Assembly: GCA_023150895.1 (NCBI GenBank)
Contig: JAKLJY010000035.1
Coordinates: 1-64,000, forward strand
Source: Myxococcota bacterium
GTDB taxonomy: Bacteria > Myxococcota_A > Bradymonadia > UBA7976 > UBA1532
Reading direction: 5' to 3'
DNA length: 64,000 nucleotides
Positions 44,827 through 52,200 of the stretch are shown here, in pieces (position 1 is the stretch's first letter; each line of letters opens with the position of its first letter). The position numbers were made by a program, and so were the translations under genes. The notes under the pieces are model-generated. The model did not search any database. It was not told the DNA's origin and saw only the letters and a list, made by a program, of their open reading frames with translations.

Positions 44827-44851
44827 TAGACACGCCCCGGATCCCTGTCAA
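44825..44851 (-). promoter_or_regulatory. sigma-70-like promoter of hrcA-grpE-dnaK-dnaJ
   Basis: On the minus strand TTGACA (44851-44846) and TCTAAT (44830-44825) are separated by 15 bases. The -35 is perfect, the -10 keeps four of six bases, and the spacing is short. The -10 overlaps the annotated hrcA ATG, so the transcript would start inside the gene. No CIRCE operator lies in the 98-base gap. Confidence 0.5.
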
Positions 44852-44877
44852 CCGGTCGCGTTGGCCCCAATTGCGCC

Positions 44878-44896
44878 CGAAACGTCTTTTGTTTCG
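44878..44896. repeat. Inverted repeat CGAAAC-N7-GTTTCG upstream of hrcA
   Basis: Six-base arms at 44878-44883 and 44891-44896 with a 7-base spacer lie between the hemW stop and the hrcA promoter. No T-run follows on either strand. It could be an operator for hrcA or a weak hairpin after hemW; the sequence does not decide. Confidence 0.4.
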
Positions 44897-44924
44897 CGAT
44901 GTTCTGGGGCTTGCCGCGTGGCGG

Positions 44925-46100
44925 TCAGCCGCAGAGCTCCGCGACGACCTGATTCAGCACCAGACGGCCCGCCTCCGTGAGCCGCCAGCGCCCCTCGCCG
45001 GGCGACCGCACGAGGAGGCCACGCGCTTCGAGGCGCGCCGCATTGGCCCCGAAAGCCGCCTCGAGCGCGGCATCGACGGGCAGCCCCGCATCGAGCCGCA
45101 GCCCCGTCAGCGCCCGCTCGTCGAGCAGCGCCGTCGCGTCGAGGCGTTCTTCGGCGCGGACGCCGGGGCGTCCGGCCAGGGCGGCCGCCATGTAGCGCCC
45201 GGCGTGGCGTTCGTTCTCCCAGCGCACGCCGCCGCCGTCGTCCGGGCAGTGCCGGAACCCGTGCGCCCCCGCCCCGAGCGCCAGGTACTCGTCCATCGTC
45301 CAGTAGAGCATGTTGTGGACCGCCTCGCGCCCCGGCCGCGCGGCGTTGCTGATCTCGTACGGCTCGATGCCCGCCGCCCGCAACGCGCGCCGCGTCGCCT
45401 CGTAGACGAGCACCTGCGTGTCCTCGTCCGCCGTCAGGACCTCGCCGCGATCGGCCCGGGCGCCGAAGGGCGTTCGCGGGTGGATGGTCAGCTCGTAGGT
45501 GCTCACGTGTTCCGGCCCGAGCGCGACGACCGCCGCGACGTCCGCGAGCGCCGCGGCGAGCGACTGCCCCGCGACGGCCTGAATGAGGTCGAGGCTCAGA
45601 TTGTCGAAGCCCGCCGCGCGGGCGGCGTCGACGCAGCGGCGGTTGTCGTCCGGGGTGTTCCGCCGCCCGAGGCGCGCCAGCAGTGCCGCATCGAAGGACT
45701 GGGTGCCCAACGAGAGCCGGTTGACCCCCGCGGCGCGCAGGGCCCGCAGGCCGGCCGCGTCGATCTCGCCGGGGTTGGCTTCGACGGTGATCTCCGCCCC
45801 CCGCACCAGCCCGAGGCGAGCGTCCACGGCTTCGATGACCGCCGCGATGTCCGATGCCGGCCAGAGCGCGGGGGTGCCCCCCCCGAAGTAGAGGCTGACC
45901 GCCGGCGGGCGGCCCGGGTAGTCGGCGGCCCGCACCGCGAGTTCCGCAAGCACCGCGTCCCGGTAGCGGGCGTCCGGCCGTCCCTCGGGGCCGGGCTGAA
46001 CGACGTTGAAGTCGCAGTACGGGCACCGCTGGGCGCAGTACGGATAGTGGACGTACACGCCGAGGCGCGGGGCCGCGCCGGGCGGCGAGGGCGGCCTCAC
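44925..46100 (-). CDS. hemW: HemW-like radical SAM protein (coproporphyrinogen III oxidase-like)
   Basis: The 391-aa radical SAM protein has C-x3-C-x2-C at Cys22, Cys26 and Cys29, with the extra Phe of the HemN/HemW clan (CAQRCPYCDFN). It has YFGGGTPALW and ITVEANPGEID, the family block NRLSLGTQSFD, and a C-terminal winged-helix region (LTGLRLDAGL ... LTEAGRLVLNQVVAELCG). HemW proteins bind heme and are thought to be heme chaperones rather than oxidases. The CPYC pattern followed by DF, without the fourth Cys of true HemN (CxxxCxxCxC), supports HemW. GTG 46100 overlaps the aldo/keto reductase stop. Confidence 0.85.
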   Translation of the reverse strand: MRPPSPPGAAPRLGVYVHYPYCAQRCPYCDFNVVQPGPEGRPDARYRDAVLAELAVRAADYPGRPPAVSLYFGGGTPALWPASDIAAVIEAVDARLGLVRGAEITVEANPGEIDAAGLRALRAAGVNRLSLGTQSFDAALLARLGRRNTPDDNRRCVDAARAAGFDNLSLDLIQAVAGQSLAAALADVAAVVALGPEHVSTYELTIHPRTPFGARADRGEVLTADEDTQVLVYEATRRALRAAGIEPYEISNAARPGREAVHNMLYWTMDEYLALGAGAHGFRHCPDDGGGVRWENERHAGRYMAAALAGRPGVRAEERLDATALLDERALTGLRLDAGLPVDAALEAAFGANAARLEARGLLVRSPGEGRWRLTEAGRLVLNQVVAELCG

Positions 46101-47125
46101 CAGGTGCCGTCGAAGCCCTGGATGAACGAGTAGGGGTAGTCCAGCGGCAGGGCGCTGACCGCGTCGAGCCGGGCCCGCGCTTCCGGGGGAAGAACGAGCG
46201 TCGCCGCTTTGAGGTTGTCGTCGAGCTGCTCGACGCTCCGCACGCCGATGATGACCGAACTCACCGCCGGCCGGTCGCGGACCCACGCCAACGCAACGGC
46301 CGCGGGCGTCGTGTTCAGTTCGGCGGCGACGTGGCGCAGGGTCTCGACGATGCGCCAGTTGCGATCGGCCTGGTCGAGGCCCTTGAGGCGGTCCTGCCAC
46401 TTGGCGAGCCGGGTGCCGGTCGGGGCGTCTTCGCCCCGGTGGTATTTGCCCGAGAGCAGACCGCCGGCCAACGGCGACCAGGGCAGAAGCCCCATCCCGC
46501 TGCGCTCCATGTAAGGGATGTGCTCCCGCTCCAGCGACCGCACGATCAGGCTGTACTCGGCCTGCAACGTCGCGAACGGGTGCAGGTTGCGCTTGTCGGC
46601 GACCCAGTCGGCCTGAACGAGGCGGTAGGCCGCATAGTTGCTGCAGCCGGTGTAGAGAACCTTGCCCTGATGGACCAGGTCGTCGAGCGCGCGCAGGACC
46701 TCTTCCTCGGGCGTGTCCTTGTCCTGCATGTGGATCTGATAGAGGTCGATGTAATCGGTGTGCAGGCGTCGCAGGCTGGCTTCGCAGGCCAGCATGATGC
46801 GGCGGCGGCTCGCCCCGCTGCCGAGCGGCCCCTGGTGCATGCGGAAGCGGCACTTCGTCGCCAGCACCCAGTCCGTGCGGCGACCGTTGCGCACGAACCA
46901 CTCGCCGATGACCCGCTCGCTGAGGCCGTCGTTGCCGTAGACGTCGGCCGTGTCGATGAAGTTCACGCCGGCGTCGAGGGCGCGACCCATCATGGCCCAG
47001 CTCGTCTCGCTCGAGGCGGCGATGCCGTGCATGAACGACGACTCGGTGGGTTCGCCGAACGTCATCGCACCGAGGCAGAGGTTGGAGACGCGAGTGCCGG
47101 TGCGGCCGAGGCGACGGTATTCCAT
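46097..47125 (-). CDS. Aldo/keto reductase
   Basis: 342 aa, TIM barrel. Catalytic tetrad regions are visible: GVNFIDTADVYGNDG (Asp and Tyr), VLATKCRF (Lys) and IDLYQIHMQD (His). The NADPH-binding end contains VSSVIIGVRSVEQLDDNL. It matches the YajO/IolS-like branch of NADPH-dependent carbonyl reductases; the substrate is unknown. It has GGAGA about six bases before the ATG and is divergent from the cysteine desulfurase gene, with an 88-base gap. Confidence 0.92.
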   Translation of the reverse strand: MEYRRLGRTGTRVSNLCLGAMTFGEPTESSFMHGIAASSETSWAMMGRALDAGVNFIDTADVYGNDGLSERVIGEWFVRNGRRTDWVLATKCRFRMHQGPLGSGASRRRIMLACEASLRRLHTDYIDLYQIHMQDKDTPEEEVLRALDDLVHQGKVLYTGCSNYAAYRLVQADWVADKRNLHPFATLQAEYSLIVRSLEREHIPYMERSGMGLLPWSPLAGGLLSGKYHRGEDAPTGTRLAKWQDRLKGLDQADRNWRIVETLRHVAAELNTTPAAVALAWVRDRPAVSSVIIGVRSVEQLDDNLKAATLVLPPEARARLDAVSALPLDYPYSFIQGFDGTW

Positions 47126-47199
47126 GGATTCTCCGGGGGCGGGTTTCTCGCTTCGATACCTGCAGGCGCGCGCGAATGCAACCGCGCGTCCGATTGGGG

Positions 47200-47205
47200 T
47201 AGATT
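47200..47205 (+). promoter_or_regulatory. Putative -10 element (TAGATT) of the desulfurase-thiI transcript
   Basis: TAGATT ends 8 bases before GTG 47214 and no ribosome site lies between, which fits a leaderless transcript. The -35 position (TGCAAC at 17-base spacing) is poor. Confidence 0.4.
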
Positions 47206-47213
47206 GCGCCGCC

Positions 47214-48407
47214 GTGAACGCCGCCGATGCCAGCCCGTCCCCCGCCGTGGCCCCGACACCGCCTTTGCCGATCTACCTCGACAACGGGGGCACGACCGCC
47301 CTCGACCCCGAGGTGCATGCCGGCCTGTGTGCCCGCCTCGCCCTGCCCCTGGGCAACCCCAACGCCGCGCACGGGGCGGGCCGTGCCGCGCGGGAGATGC
47401 TCGAGACGGCGCGCAGCGACCTGGCGACTCTCCTCGGCGGCAAACCGGAGGAGGTCGTCTTCACCTCCGGCGGGACCGAGTCGATCACCCTCGCCCTCCT
47501 GGGCTGCACGCCGGTCCGTGCGGGGCGCGTGGCGCTCTCGGCGGTGGAGCACTCGGCGACCCGCACCGCCGCCGAACGCCTCGCCGCCCAGGGCATGGTG
47601 GTCGACGTCGTGCCGGTCACCCCCACCGGCCGGGTCACCCCCGAGGCCCTCGCCGCGACGCTGCGCCCGGATACGCGGATCGTCAGCCTGATGCTCGCGC
47701 AGAACGAGATCGGCACGATCTCCGACCTGGCCTCGCTCATCCCCGTCGCGCGGCGCCTCTCGCCCCGGGCCCGAATCGTCGTCGACGCGGTGCAGGGTTT
47801 CACCAAGGTGCCCGTCCGCCTCGCGGCGCTCGGCGCCGACTGCGTCGCGATCACGGCCCACAAACTCCACGGCCCGGTCGGCATCGGGGCGCTGTGGACG
47901 CGGGTCCCGCTCACGCCGCTGTTCAAGGGCGGCGGTCAGGAGCGGGGCTTGCGGGGGGGCACGCAGCCCGCGGTGCTCGCGTGGGCTTTCGCCGAAGCGG
48001 CCCGCCGGGCGTTCGCCGACGTGGACGCGAGCGCCCGCATGGCCGCCCTGCGCAATCGCCTCATCGAGGAGGTTCGCTGCCACCTGCCGGACGCGACGTT
48101 GACCGGCGAGCCCCCCGGGCCGACGCGTCTGCCGAACAACGCCCACTTCTGCATCCCCGGTCTGCCGAGCGAGCCTCTGATCAACGCGCTCGCGGCCGCG
48201 GGGGTCGCGGCCTCGGCGGGTGCGGCGTGCAGCACGGGCAAGGCCCGCATCAGCCCGACGCTGCAGGCCCTCGGTCGCCGCGCCGAGGACGGCGCCTTCG
48301 TCCGCCTCACGGTGGGCCGTTTCACCACCGAAGCGTGCGTCGTCGAGGGCGCCGCCCGCCTCGCCGCCTGCGTCGAGCCCCTGCGCCGCGCCTACGCCGG
48401 GCGCTGA
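47214..48407 (+). CDS. Cysteine desulfurase (NifS/IscS/NifZ family)
   Basis: The 397-aa PLP enzyme converts cysteine to alanine and an enzyme persulfide. The PLP lysine is Lys217 (AITAHKLHGPVG), the phosphate-binding stretch is TSGGTESI, and the persulfide-forming Cys339 lies in GAACSTGK on a short loop. It lies 24 bases before thiI in the same orientation. A NifZ-like sulfur donor for tRNA 4-thiouridine is the best context-based role. A general Fe-S role is possible, but no iscU or suf genes are adjacent. The GTG start gives about 17 extra residues before LPIYLDNGGTT. Confidence 0.9.
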   Translation: MNAADASPSPAVAPTPPLPIYLDNGGTTALDPEVHAGLCARLALPLGNPNAAHGAGRAAREMLETARSDLATLLGGKPEEVVFTSGGTESITLALLGCTPVRAGRVALSAVEHSATRTAAERLAAQGMVVDVVPVTPTGRVTPEALAATLRPDTRIVSLMLAQNEIGTISDLASLIPVARRLSPRARIVVDAVQGFTKVPVRLAALGADCVAITAHKLHGPVGIGALWTRVPLTPLFKGGGQERGLRGGTQPAVLAWAFAEAARRAFADVDASARMAALRNRLIEEVRCHLPDATLTGEPPGPTRLPNNAHFCIPGLPSEPLINALAAAGVAASAGAACSTGKARISPTLQALGRRAEDGAFVRLTVGRFTTEACVVEGAARLAACVEPLRRAYAGR

Positions 48408-48431
48408 GTTTCCTCGAGAGAGAGCCCCGTC

Positions 48432-49610
48432 ATGCACCCCGAACTTCTCATCGCGCGCTTCGGCGAGCTCTGGCTCAAAGGCGCCAACCGCAGCCAGTTC
48501 ACCGTGCGCCTCACGCGCAACGTCAAGGGCGCGCTCGCCGCCGCCGGCGTCCACGGCGCGAAGCTGCGGGTGGACGAGGCCCGGCTCTTCGTCGAACCCG
48601 CCACGCCAGACGACGTCCCGGCCGCCTTCGCCGTCCTGCGCGAGACCCCCGGCATTGCCAACGTCAGCGCGTGCGTGCGCGTCGAGAAGCGCCTCGAGGC
48701 GTTGGCGACGACCGCGGCCGCCCTGGCCCGCGCCACCTGGACCGAGGCGCCGACCACCTGGGTGTGCCGCGCGCGCCGCATCGACAAAGCCTTTCCGCAG
48801 AACGCACCGCTCATCGAGCGGACGGTCGCGGAGCAGGTCGGTCTCGCCATCGGCGACGCCTGGAAGGTCGACCTGCGGACGCCGAAGCGGACGATGTACG
48901 TCGAGGTCCTGCGCGAGATGGCCTGTGTCGCGGCCTGGAACGAGGACGGCATCGGGGGTCTGCCCGTCGGCACGGCGGGGCGGACGTTGCTGCTCCTCAG
49001 CGGGGGTCTCGACTCGCCCGTCGCCGGCTACCTTGCGCAGAAGCGCGGGTGCGAGCTCGAGGCCGTGTACTTCCACTCGCCCCCATTCATCGCAGAGGCG
49101 AGCCGCGAGAAGGTCACCGCCCTCGCGCGCATCCTCGGCACGCGACAGGGGGGGCTCGCCCTCCACGTCGTGCACTTCACGGAGATCCAGGAGGCGATTC
49201 ACACGTCATGTGATCCCAAGCTCACCGTGATCCTCTACCGACGATTCATGTATCGCATCGCCGACGCCCTCGCCGACCGTCGTGGCGCGCTCGCGCTCTG
49301 CACCGGCGAGAACCTCGGTCAGGTCGCGAGTCAGACGCTCGAAAATCTCTCGCTCGTCGACCGCCTCGCTGCGCGCATGACCCTGCGGCCGCTCATGGCG
49401 TTCGACAAACACGAGACCGTCGCGATCGCCCACCGCATCGGCACGTACGAGACCTCCATCCTGCCGGCGGAGGATTGCTGCACGTTGTTCGTCCCCCGCC
49501 ACCCGGCGGTGCGCGCGCCGTTGTCTTTCGTCGAACACCAGGAGAGCAAGCTCGACGTGGCCGGCCTCGTCGAGCGTGCGCTCGCGAGCACCGAGACGGT
49601 GAGAACGTAA
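48432..49610 (+). CDS. thiI: tRNA 4-thiouridine synthetase ThiI (short form, no rhodanese domain)
   Basis: 392 aa. NFLD/THUMP-type RNA-binding N-terminus (LLIARFGELWLKGANRSQFT), then the PP-loop adenylation motif SGGLDSPVA (Ser190-Ser195). The conserved EDCCTLFVP (Cys349-Cys350) closes the catalytic region. ThiI adenylates U8 in tRNA and inserts sulfur. The C-terminal rhodanese domain of E. coli ThiI is absent, as in Bacillus-type ThiI. That form takes sulfur directly from a partner desulfurase, here the gene immediately upstream. The stop shares a base with the next ATG (TAATG). Confidence 0.93.
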   Translation: MHPELLIARFGELWLKGANRSQFTVRLTRNVKGALAAAGVHGAKLRVDEARLFVEPATPDDVPAAFAVLRETPGIANVSACVRVEKRLEALATTAAALARATWTEAPTTWVCRARRIDKAFPQNAPLIERTVAEQVGLAIGDAWKVDLRTPKRTMYVEVLREMACVAAWNEDGIGGLPVGTAGRTLLLLSGGLDSPVAGYLAQKRGCELEAVYFHSPPFIAEASREKVTALARILGTRQGGLALHVVHFTEIQEAIHTSCDPKLTVILYRRFMYRIADALADRRGALALCTGENLGQVASQTLENLSLVDRLAARMTLRPLMAFDKHETVAIAHRIGTYETSILPAEDCCTLFVPRHPAVRAPLSFVEHQESKLDVAGLVERALASTETVRT

Positions 49611-50509
49611 TGTCATTCGCGGGCCTCGCCCGGGCCGCGCGAGCACTCGTGCTCGGGGTCGCCGTTTGCCCGGCACCCGCCGCTGCGTTGCCGCCGGCGC
49701 CGCCGAGCGCCGATCCCGCCCATCCCTGGCTGTCGACGTTGAGCGCCGAGGTCCCGCACGTCCCGCTCGCCACGCACTTTCGGCCGCCCGCGGGATTCGT
49801 GCCGGAGCCCGCGCCGGCCGGTTCCTTCGCTCGTTTCCTGCGAACACTGCCCGTCCGTCAGGACCGCCGCACCGTGCTCGACTTCCGGGGAGAGCCTCTG
49901 TTTCGCCCGGCCGCGGCCGCGGCCGTGATCTACCTCGACGTCGGCGATCGCGACCTGCAACAGTGCGCCGACACGGCGCTGCGTCTGTTCGCCGAGTGGC
50001 GCTGGCAGGCCGGACTCGCCGGTCGAAGCGCCTTTCACTTCACCTCCGGGGACGTCACGCGTTTCTCCGACTGGGTGAACGGCGAGCGCATCACCGCCGC
50101 GGGCCGGGGCATCACCCGCCGGGCCGGCGCGCGGCGCGCGGCCGACCATCGCAGCCACCGGGCGTGGCTCGATCTCGTCTTCCGGTACGCCGGCACGCGC
50201 TCCCTCGCCTTCGACACCGACGCCGTGCCGAAGGGCGCCCCCCTCGCCGCCGGGGATCTCTTCGTCGACCCCGGGAGCCCCGGGCATGCGGTGATCCTCC
50301 TCGACGTCGCGCGACACCCGGACGGCCGGTCGGCGGCGCTCGTCGGCCAGGGGTTCATGCCCGCGCAGGACCTCCACGTCCTCGGCGCCGACGCCCCCGT
50401 GGCCCTCGACGGGGTCTGGTTCATCCTGCCCGGACCCGACGGCGAGCTTTCGACGCCCGCCTGGCGCCCGTTTCCGCGGGCGTCCGCCAGACGCTTCCGG
50501 GGGACGTGA
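49610..50509 (+). CDS. Exported DUF4846-family protein
   Basis: 299 aa with a signal peptide (about 1-27, ending PAAAL). It carries the DUF4846 pattern: RPPAGFVPEPAPAGSFARFLRTLPV near the N-terminus, the conserved VIYLDVGDRDLQQCADTALRLFAEW (about 104-128), FHFTSGD and KGAPLAAGDLFVDPGSPGHAVILL. The family is exported and uncharacterised. Conserved D-x-G and QQCAD positions suggest an enzyme. The ATG overlaps thiI's stop, but no functional link is evident. Confidence 0.8.
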   Translation: MSFAGLARAARALVLGVAVCPAPAAALPPAPPSADPAHPWLSTLSAEVPHVPLATHFRPPAGFVPEPAPAGSFARFLRTLPVRQDRRTVLDFRGEPLFRPAAAAAVIYLDVGDRDLQQCADTALRLFAEWRWQAGLAGRSAFHFTSGDVTRFSDWVNGERITAAGRGITRRAGARRAADHRSHRAWLDLVFRYAGTRSLAFDTDAVPKGAPLAAGDLFVDPGSPGHAVILLDVARHPDGRSAALVGQGFMPAQDLHVLGADAPVALDGVWFILPGPDGELSTPAWRPFPRASARRFRGT

Positions 50510-50554
50510 CCCCACGAACTTGTCGGAGACCGCAGATCGCGTTAAGCCAAGGCG

Positions 50555-51577
50555 ATGACCACGCTCGCCGAGATGGCCCTGGCGCATGCCCTCCGAGACC
50601 GACTGCCCGCCCTGCTCGGGGGCGCGGTGACGCTGAACGCCCTCGCGCCCCTGCACGGCGGCTCCGGGCAGGAGAACTTCCGGCTCGACGTCGCGATCGA
50701 CGACGGTCCGCTCGCCGGCCGCCGGACATTCGCGCTGCGGGGAGACGCGCTGCAGCCCACGCCGAACGTCGTCTCCCGCGCCCTCGAGGCTGCGGTCATC
50801 GAGGCCGCCCTCGCGGCCGGCGTGCGAACGCCCCGCCTGCATGGCCTCTTGCCGGATCTGTTCGGCGTCGGGCTCGACGCCTACCTGGCCGACTTCGTCG
50901 CCGGCATCGCCCTCGGCCCGCGCATCGTGCGCGATCCCGCGTTTGCGCCGGCCCGCGCCCGGCTGCCGTTGCAGCTTGCCGAGGCGCTCGCCACCCTCCA
51001 CGCGCTGACGCCCGCGACGCACCCGGCCCTGCCGATCGATCGCGCGCCGTTCGAGCGCCACCTCGACCCCGTCGCGGCGGCCCTGCAATGGTTCGAACGG
51101 ACGCTCGACGCGCTCGACGCACCGCGCCCCGCGGCCGAATATGCGCTGCGCTGGCTGCGCCATCACCCGCCCGCGAGCCGCGAGATCACCCTCGTCCACG
51201 GCGACTTTCGCACGGGCAACTTCCTCGTGACCGAGCAGGGCCTCTCGGCCATCCTCGACTGGGAGAACGCCCACTGGGGCAACCCCCTGGAGGATCTCGC
51301 GTGGCTGACGCTGCGGGACTGGCGATTCGGGCAGCTCGACCTGCCGGTCGGCGGTTTCGGCGCACTCGAACCGTTCCTGGCGGCCTACGTCGACCTCAGC
51401 GGACGCCCCATTCGCCCGGCGGACCTCCATTGGTGGGCCGTCGCCGGCAACCTCCGCTCCGCGCTCTCCGCCGTCCACAACGGGCGGGGCACCCTCGAGA
51501 TCGAACGCATGGCGACGCCCCGCCGTGCGCCGGAGATGGAGTTCGAAGCCCTGCGCCTCATCGAGGTGGGCCCATGA
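50555..51577 (+). CDS. Phosphotransferase (aminoglycoside phosphotransferase-like) family enzyme
   Basis: 340 aa, small-molecule kinase fold. The catalytic loop LVHGDFRTGNFLV and metal motif ILDWENAHWGNPLEDLAW are both intact. The nucleotide-binding lobe has GGSGQENFRLDV, which lies on the Gly-rich loop. It belongs to the APH/choline kinase family (PF01636) branch that co-occurs with DUF6285 proteins, not to resistance kinases. Substrate unknown. TTAAGC and AAGG precede the ATG. It is coupled to the next gene (ATGA). Confidence 0.88.
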   Translation: MTTLAEMALAHALRDRLPALLGGAVTLNALAPLHGGSGQENFRLDVAIDDGPLAGRRTFALRGDALQPTPNVVSRALEAAVIEAALAAGVRTPRLHGLLPDLFGVGLDAYLADFVAGIALGPRIVRDPAFAPARARLPLQLAEALATLHALTPATHPALPIDRAPFERHLDPVAAALQWFERTLDALDAPRPAAEYALRWLRHHPPASREITLVHGDFRTGNFLVTEQGLSAILDWENAHWGNPLEDLAWLTLRDWRFGQLDLPVGGFGALEPFLAAYVDLSGRPIRPADLHWWAVAGNLRSALSAVHNGRGTLEIERMATPRRAPEMEFEALRLIEVGP

Positions 51578-51969
51578 ACGAGAAGCCGACCATCCCCGAG
51601 CTGCTCCGAGCCGCCGCGCTCCTCCTCGAGGAGCGGGTCGTCGAACGCGTCGCCGCCGATGCACCGCTCGCGTTCCGGCTGCGCGTCGTCACGCATGTCC
51701 TCGAGGCGGCCGCCGCCGAGCTCGACGAGGGCCCGGCCGTCGCCGCCGAGCGTCGTGAGAATCTCGAGCGCCTCCTCCACCGTACGGCCCCGCTCGAGGT
51801 CCTCGAATCAATGCTCGCGCGACGCCTCCGCACGGCGCCGGATCTCGACCCCGACGAGGATCGACGTATCCGGGGCTGCCTGCTCGGCGGGCTCCGCGCC
51901 GAACTCCGCCTCTATGCCCCGCGGTTCGACACGCGCCTGCACCCCGAGACGGCGCGAAGCGAGGAATGA
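51574..51969 (+). CDS. DUF6285-like small protein, partner of the phosphotransferase
   Basis: 131 aa, all-helical. The N-terminus NEKPTIPELLRAAALLLEER, the Phe-Arg-x-Arg-Val and ELDEGPAVAAER match the pattern I associate with DUF6285, which is found next to phosphotransferase-family genes and often acyl-CoA dehydrogenases. ATG 51574 overlaps the upstream stop. A role as regulator or subunit of the kinase is inferred from invariant pairing, not from known chemistry. Confidence 0.7.
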   Translation: MNEKPTIPELLRAAALLLEERVVERVAADAPLAFRLRVVTHVLEAAAAELDEGPAVAAERRENLERLLHRTAPLEVLESMLARRLRTAPDLDPDEDRRIRGCLLGGLRAELRLYAPRFDTRLHPETARSEE

Positions 51970-51977
51970 CCGGATGA

Positions 51978-52058
51978 GAAGCGTTCAAACCGGGGGATAA
52001 CCCGTACCGAAATCTTGACAAACGCTTCCATATCCGCGATAAACACCCGCAACGCTTC
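51978..52058. repeat. Three 8-bp AACGCTTC repeats flanking a promoter (candidate operator)
   Basis: AACGCTTC occurs at 52021-52028 and 52051-52058 in direct orientation, with starts 30 bases apart. It occurs inverted (GAAGCGTT) at 51978-51985. The first direct copy lies between the -35 and -10 hexamers and the second just downstream of the -10. That placement fits binding sites of one regulator or alternative promoter elements. Confidence 0.55.
52015..52043 (+). promoter_or_regulatory. sigma-70-like promoter of the micro-gene
   Basis: TTGACA at 52015-52020 and GATAAA at 52038-52043 are separated by 17 bases, the best consensus promoter in the window. Local AT content is above the flanks. A start near 52050 would give a leader of about 43 bases before the micro-gene. 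Confidence 0.65.
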
Positions 52059-52092
52059 TAGCAATGTGAGTTATTCGCCCGTGGAGAAGAGC

Positions 52093-52167
52093 ATGCACCT
52101 CAAGACGCTCATCGCGACCGTCCTGCTCGCCCTCTCGCTGCTTCTGCCCTACGCCGTCGGCGCCTGA
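52093..52167 (+). CDS. 24-aa hydrophobic signal-peptide-like micro-gene
   Basis: ATG 52093 with GGAGAAG six to ten bases upstream encodes 24 residues: a basic start (MHLK) and a hydrophobic core (TLIATVLLALSLLLPY) ending AVGA, then TGA. It looks like a signal peptide with almost nothing after the cleavage site, or like a single-pass membrane microprotein. A GTG 12 bases upstream is also in frame. A strong promoter with repeats precedes it, and tdh's 3' end lies 34 bases downstream (convergent). No family is known to me. Confidence 0.5.
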   Translation: MHLKTLIATVLLALSLLLPYAVGA

Positions 52168-52200
52168 GACCCACGGCCGTGACGGGGGCCGGGCCCTCGC

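Noticed and set aside
43065-44851. Open frame continuing dnaK or grpE upstream into hrcA
   Set aside because: The conserved [10 protein letters not shown] and GrpE N-termini start at 43064 and 43708; sequence beyond is a shadow of grpE and hrcA.
44820-44925. CIRCE operator expected for HrcA
   Set aside because: No TTAGCACTC-N9-GAGTGCTAA or near match is present in this gap or before dnaK; only an unrelated 6-bp inverted repeat was found.
52168-52200. GC-rich palindromic stretch (GGGCCGGGCCC) after the micro-gene
   Set aside because: Short, without T-run and typical of the base composition; too weak to call a terminator.
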